9,603 nt of DNA, taken from positions 1 to 9,603 of the forward strand of contig JARXAV010000237.1 in the NCBI GenBank assembly GCA_029865665.1. The letters are read 5' to 3'. Shown one piece after another: positions 5,533 to 9,603 of the stretch. The translations under genes and the position numbers were made by a program. Positions within the stretch are counted from its first letter, which is position 1. Each line of letters opens with the position of its first letter. The stretch is from Flectobacillus sp. Lineage in GTDB: Bacteria; Bacteroidota; Bacteroidia; Cytophagales; Spirosomataceae. The notes under the pieces were generated by a model. That model was not told the DNA's origin and ran no database searches. It saw nothing but the letters and a program-made list of their open reading frames with translations.

Positions 5533-8205
5533 ATGAGATTATTTAAACTATTAATGTTCTTTTGTTTTACCTGTTGCTTTTCAAGCATGGCACAAATCCG
5601 ATTACCTAAGCTCATTTCGGATAATATGGTTTTGCAACGTGACCAACCCATTAAAATTTGGGGTTGGGCTTCGCCAAAAGAAAAAATTACGCTCATTTTT
5701 AAAAATAAAAGCCTCAAAACCATCACTTCGGACGCTGGAAAATGGGAAATTACCTTGCCCGCTCAACCCGCAGGAACGGACGTTGAAATAATCTTGAAAG
5801 GAAAAAATGAAATAACTCTCAAAAATATCGCTTTTGGAGATGTTTGGCTTTGTAGTGGACAAAGCAATATGACCGTTACGATGGAACGCATCAAAGAGCG
5901 TTTCCCAGAAGACATTGCCTCGGCAAATTACCCTGCTATCCGCTATTTTTTTGTACCTACCCTTACAGACTTAAATACGCCTAAAGAAGATTTTCCATTA
6001 GGAGAATGGAAAACAGCTACTACTAACAATATTCTCTCAACTGGTGCAATTGCTTATTACTTTGCCCGTGACCTTTACGAAAAATATCAAGTACCCATCG
6101 GCATGATTAACAGCTCGGTTGGTGGTACGCCTATTGAGGCTTGGATAAGTGAAGAAGGTTTCAAAAAAATGGATGATTATCAGAAAATCATTACTCAAAA
6201 TAAAGACACTAATTATGTTAATTCTTTGAATCGTCGCATTGTACCAACTTCTACGAATCGCCCATTAGTTAAAGATTTAGGGAGCATTGAACATTGGGAA
6301 AAGCCTGATTATCAAGAAAAAGGATGGCGCAATTTCAATATCCCTGGGTATTGGGAAGACCAAGGATTAAAGGATTTAAACGGAGTCGTATGGTTTAGAA
6401 GAGAATTTGAAGTACCTAAAAGTTGGCTCGGGAAATCAGTAAAACTCTACATGGGCAGAATTGTAGATGCCGATGAAATGTACGTAAATGGAAAGCGAAT
6501 CGGTAATATCACCTATCAATATCCTCCAAGACGTTACGAAATCCCTGCTGATTTACTCAAAGAAGGGAAAAATACCTTTGTCATTCGTGTCACTAATATG
6601 GCTGGGAAAGGAGGATTTGTCACGGACAAACCTTACTATATGACTGCCAATGGTGAAGAAATCGACTTGAAAGGCACGTGGAAATATAAAGTTGGCGAAG
6701 TCTATCAACCAGCTAATTGGAGTGAATTTAATGGCGGTGGCTTGGTTAATCAAAACCAACCAACGGCTTTGTATAATGCCATGATTGCCCCTGTGTTACA
6801 AACATCTATCAAAGGTTTTTTATGGTATCAGGGAGAAAGTAGCACCACTTTTCCAGAAAAATACGACGGACTAATTACTACCTTAATTACCAATTGGAGA
6901 AACCTTTGGAAGAATGAAACGTTACCGTTTTTTGTAGTACAATTAGCTAATTTTCAAGAAGTAAACTACACACCGACAGAAAGTAATTGGGCAAGATTAC
7001 GGGAAGCTCAAAACAAAGCCTTAGCACTTCCCAATACAGCCGTAACAACAACTATCGACTTAGGCGAATGGAATGATATTCACCCCTTAAACAAAAAAGA
7101 TATTGGCAAACGTTTGGCACTTGCCGCTCAACATATTGCTTATAACGACAAATCTGTTGTTCATTCTGGGCCTACGTTCAAAAGTCAATTGATTGACAAG
7201 GATAAAATCGTGCTGACTTTCGATAACACAGACGATGGCATTGTTTCAAAAGATGGCGAAGAATTACGTTGGTTCGCTATTGCCGATTATGATAAGAAAT
7301 TCGTTTGGGCGAAAGCTCGCATCGTGGCTAAGGATAAGATTGAATTATCTAATGAAACCGTGAAGAACCCTAAGTATGTTCGCTATGCTTGGCAGGATAA
7401 TCCAGAAGGTGTAAACTTCTATAATTCACCTAATTTACCTGCTTCTCCTTTTAGAACAGATGGTGAAAATTTGGATGAAACAAAACCGTGGAAAGGCAAA
7501 AAATGTGCTGTCGTGCTGACATACGATGATGCCTTGAATGTGCACTTGGACAACGTTGCCCCAGCCTTAGATTCCTTAAGTTTGAAGGGTACATTTTACT
7601 TAACTGCTTCTTCTGAAGCTGGTATGAAAAGAATCAGTGACTGGAGAAGAATTGCCATGAATGGACACGAGTTGGGTAATCATACGCTCTATCATCCTTG
7701 TGATGCTACGGGTGCTGGCATGAGTTGGGTGAAACCAGAATACGATTTAAGTAAGTATAGTTTACGAAAAATTCAGGATGAAATTAAGATGTGTAATGCA
7801 TACCTAAAAGCCATTGATGGAAAAGATAAACGCACTTTTGCTTTTACCTGTGGACATAAAAAAGTGATAGAAGGCGAGTTTATCCAATCGCTTACCAGTG
7901 AATTTGTAGCCGCTCGTGCCGTAAGAAGTCAAATGCACACTTTTGAAGAGCAAAATCTCTTGGACATGGACTGCTATAGCATGGAAGGAAAATCAGGAGA
8001 AGAGATGATTGAGTTGGTCAAAGAAGCTCAAAAATCGGGTAAGTTATTAGTGTTTCTCTTTCATGGTGTTGGTGGCGAACATGGCTTAAATGTTTCTAAA
8101 GAAGCTCATAGTCAGTTAGTTCACTATTTGAAGGAAAACGAAAAAGAAATCTATATTGATACCATGCTCAAGGTTGCGGAGCATCTTAAAGGATTAAAAA
8201 AGTAG
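5533..8205 (+). CDS. Two-domain xylan esterase: SGNH (sialate O-acetylesterase-like) + CE4 polysaccharide deacetylase fusion
   Basis: The protein has 890 residues. Its signal peptide probably ends after SSMA at about residue 20. Residues 20-640 are an SGNH/SASA acetylesterase: nucleophile Ser111 in CSGQSNM, WYQGES at 431-436, and Asp515/His517 in DIHP. A beta-sandwich domain of the GH2 sugar-binding type (WFRREFEVP, YVNGKRIG) is inserted at about 245-390. The SASA part ends in the usual PASPFRTD (636-643). Residues 655-890 form a CE4-type domain: TYDD (Asp665/666), HTLYH (His717/721), RTFAFTCG from Arg767, and FLFHG (His844). The split SGNH layout resembles CE20 acetylesterases such as Xanthomonas XacXaeA. 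Together the two halves would remove O-acetyl groups from xylan; this is inferred from neighbours, and the CE4 half could act elsewhere. The ATG at 5533 gives a proper signal peptide. An in-frame TTG at 5518 would only add five residues. The gene is far longer than either parent family. Confidence 0.9.
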   Translation: MRLFKLLMFFCFTCCFSSMAQIRLPKLISDNMVLQRDQPIKIWGWASPKEKITLIFKNKSLKTITSDAGKWEITLPAQPAGTDVEIILKGKNEITLKNIAFGDVWLCSGQSNMTVTMERIKERFPEDIASANYPAIRYFFVPTLTDLNTPKEDFPLGEWKTATTNNILSTGAIAYYFARDLYEKYQVPIGMINSSVGGTPIEAWISEEGFKKMDDYQKIITQNKDTNYVNSLNRRIVPTSTNRPLVKDLGSIEHWEKPDYQEKGWRNFNIPGYWEDQGLKDLNGVVWFRREFEVPKSWLGKSVKLYMGRIVDADEMYVNGKRIGNITYQYPPRRYEIPADLLKEGKNTFVIRVTNMAGKGGFVTDKPYYMTANGEEIDLKGTWKYKVGEVYQPANWSEFNGGGLVNQNQPTALYNAMIAPVLQTSIKGFLWYQGESSTTFPEKYDGLITTLITNWRNLWKNETLPFFVVQLANFQEVNYTPTESNWARLREAQNKALALPNTAVTTTIDLGEWNDIHPLNKKDIGKRLALAAQHIAYNDKSVVHSGPTFKSQLIDKDKIVLTFDNTDDGIVSKDGEELRWFAIADYDKKFVWAKARIVAKDKIELSNETVKNPKYVRYAWQDNPEGVNFYNSPNLPASPFRTDGENLDETKPWKGKKCAVVLTYDDALNVHLDNVAPALDSLSLKGTFYLTASSEAGMKRISDWRRIAMNGHELGNHTLYHPCDATGAGMSWVKPEYDLSKYSLRKIQDEIKMCNAYLKAIDGKDKRTFAFTCGHKKVIEGEFIQSLTSEFVAARAVRSQMHTFEEQNLLDMDCYSMEGKSGEEMIELVKEAQKSGKLLVFLFHGVGGEHGLNVSKEAHSQLVHYLKENEKEIYIDTMLKVAEHLKGLKK

Positions 8206-8219
8206 GTGTTCGTCACCTA
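8203..8219 (+). other. Small hairpin overlapping the esterase stop codon
   Basis: TAGGTG (8203-8208) pairs with CACCTA (8214-8219) around TTCGT. The first three bases are the stop codon of the esterase gene. There is no T run, so it is not a normal terminator, and GH115 begins 20 bases later, probably on the same transcript. TAGGTGTT is shared with the hairpin at 4317. Confidence 0.35.
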
Positions 8220-8238
8220 AACCAAATATACATACACT

Positions 8239-9603
8239 ATGAACTCAATCATAAATAAACAGGTAAAAGCCAAGTTACTATTGTTTGCCTACCTGCTCAT
8301 TGCCCTCTGTTTACCCAATACAACATGGGCAATTGGTGAACCTTCATATATTTCGGAGAAAGCAGGCAAAGGCTTTTTCCAATTATCTCTTGGGGCAAAA
8401 ACAAGCTCTTTGGTAATTAATTCTACGGATTATACAGGGGTAATTAGAGCGTTAAAAGACTTGCAATCAGACATTAACAAAGTCACCAGTCATACGCCAA
8501 CCATCGTTTACGATAAATTACCACAGAACGAAAAACAAGTCGTAATTGTAGGCACGTATGGAAAAAGCCCACTCATCGACCAATTGGTTAAAACTAAAAA
8601 AATTGACCTAAAAAATATCATCGGTAAATGGGAAGCCTATACAATCCAAACCGTCGAAAAGCCTTTTGCAGGTGTCGATAGAGCTTTAGTAATTGTTGGG
8701 AACGATAAGCGAGGAACGATTTATGGTATTTATCATTTGTCGGAGCAAATAGGCGTTTCTCCTTGGTATTTTTGGGCTGATGTACCTGTGGCTCATAAAA
8801 AAGCTCTTTTTGTAAAACCCATTCATATCACCGAATCCCCAAGTGTAAAATATCGAGGTATCTTCATTAACGACGAAGCTCCCGCTTTATCCAATTGGAT
8901 TAAAGAAAAATATGGGATGATAAAACCTAGTAAAAATCCACCGATTGGCGAGGGCGTTGTCAATTATGGGCATGAGTTTTACAGCCATATTTTTGAGTTA
9001 ATGCTCCGAATCAAAGCAAATTATCTATGGCCTGCCATGTGGGGAAATGCCTTTAACGAAGATGATGCAGAAAACCCTCGCTTGGCAGACGAATACGGAA
9101 TTGTCATGGGAACATCCCATCAAGAACCGATGGTTCGTTCGCAACAAGAATGGGACAGACGTTATTACAAAACCATTGGGCATTGGAATTATCACAAATA
9201 TCCAGATACGTTAGCTAAATTTTGGAGAGAAGGCATTCGTCGTAATAAAAATTACGAAAGTATTGTCACCTTGGGACTTCGTGGGGCAAATGACTCCGAA
9301 ATTGAAGGAGGTATCAAGGCAAACATTGCCATGGTAGAAGGAATTGTGAACAGACAACAAAAGATTCTTGCCGAAGAGGTCAATCCAGACATTTCGCAAG
9401 TGCCGCAATCTTGGTGTTTGTACAAAGAAATTATGGAGTATTACAACGAAGGAATGCGAGTTCCTGATAATATAACGCTCTTATGGACAGACGATAACTG
9501 GGGAAATATTCGCCGACTACCAACGCCCGAGGAACGTAAACGAGCAGGTGGTTCGGGGGTGTATTATCACTTCGATTATCATGGTGACCCTCGTAGTTAT
9601 GAA
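8239..9603 (+). CDS. GH115 xylan alpha-1,2-glucuronidase (3' partial)
   Basis: The frame is open from this ATG to the window end, giving 455 residues, roughly the first half of a family member. A signal peptide (basic start, hydrophobic core, probable cut after TTWA at about residue 31) sends it to the periplasm or outside. A non-catalytic N-terminal domain covers about 35-190. Then come GH115 landmarks: YRGIFINDEAP (205-215), NYLWPAMWGNAFNEDD (261-276), GTSHQEPM (291-298), LGLRGANDSE (345-354) and LWTDDNWGN (415-423). I did not map the published catalytic residues. The family removes (4-O-methyl)glucuronic acid side chains from xylan, including internal positions. This complements the neighbouring GH30, which recognises the same branch. 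The start codon lies 33 bases after the esterase stop, so the two are probably co-transcribed. No Shine-Dalgarno sequence is seen. The truncation is due only to the window edge. Confidence 0.93.
   Translation, partial: MNSIINKQVKAKLLLFAYLLIALCLPNTTWAIGEPSYISEKAGKGFFQLSLGAKTSSLVINSTDYTGVIRALKDLQSDINKVTSHTPTIVYDKLPQNEKQVVIVGTYGKSPLIDQLVKTKKIDLKNIIGKWEAYTIQTVEKPFAGVDRALVIVGNDKRGTIYGIYHLSEQIGVSPWYFWADVPVAHKKALFVKPIHITESPSVKYRGIFINDEAPALSNWIKEKYGMIKPSKNPPIGEGVVNYGHEFYSHIFELMLRIKANYLWPAMWGNAFNEDDAENPRLADEYGIVMGTSHQEPMVRSQQEWDRRYYKTIGHWNYHKYPDTLAKFWREGIRRNKNYESIVTLGLRGANDSEIEGGIKANIAMVEGIVNRQQKILAEEVNPDISQVPQSWCLYKEIMEYYNEGMRVPDNITLLWTDDNWGNIRRLPTPEERKRAGGSGVYYHFDYHGDPRSYE

Noticed and set aside
7466..7500. 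Possible sequencing frameshift merging two separate genes into the esterase/deacetylase fusion
   Set aside because: The linker reads cleanly in the same frame as both domains, with no stop codon, start-like context or homopolymer slip. It is therefore kept as a true fusion, though only resequencing or peptides can prove it.
9211..9408. 65-residue open frame on the - strand near the window end
   Set aside because: It lies opposite conserved GH115 sequence (the LGLRGAND region) and has no independent support.
8239..9603. Possible truncated GH115 pseudogene
   Set aside because: The frame has no stop or frameshift and simply runs off the window end. All family motifs expected in this half are present.

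Overview
This window is one side of a glucuronoxylan-degradation gene cluster from a Bacteroidota bacterium. Every gene lies on the + strand. The order is GH10 endo-xylanase (5' end missing), GH30 glucuronoxylanase (lipoprotein), GPH-family sugar:cation symporter, GH43 beta-xylosidase, a very large SGNH acetylesterase fused to a CE4-type deacetylase, and GH115 alpha-glucuronidase (3' end missing). The assignment to Bacteroidota rests on several observations: AT-rich DNA, no Shine-Dalgarno sequence in front of any start codon, a GH10 interrupted by a carbohydrate-binding module, and a protein repertoire typical of that phylum. The style resembles Cytophagales, but that finer placement is a guess.

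Layout. The xylanase (1-994) ends at a strong hairpin terminator (1027-1064). A 389-base gap follows, rich in palindromes and short repeats, and then comes GH30 (1384-2685). A 152-base gap with inverted repeats precedes the symporter (2838-4295). GH43 (4411-5427) follows it and probably shares its transcript. A perfect 15-bp stem-loop (5457-5490) closes that unit. The esterase/deacetylase fusion (5533-8205) and GH115 (8239-9603) are only 33 bases apart and probably form a last operon that runs out of the window.

How the genes work together (inference from family knowledge). GH10 cuts the xylan backbone at sparsely substituted sites. GH30 cuts next to methyl-glucuronic acid branches. GH115 removes those glucuronic acid branches, and the two-headed esterase removes acetyl groups that block the other enzymes. 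The symporter imports xylose or short xylo-oligosaccharides, and GH43, which lacks a convincing signal peptide, trims them in the cytoplasm. No SusC/SusD pair, sensor or transcription regulator lies in the window; they may lie outside it.

The most unusual item is the 890-residue fusion. It contains an SGNH esterase split by an inserted beta-sandwich domain, joined in one reading frame to a complete-looking CE4 domain with non-standard motifs. The second theme is a set of short palindromes and a shared TTTGTAACA word in front of GH30 and the symporter, which could be operators. No mobile elements, CRISPR arrays, tRNA or rRNA genes were seen.
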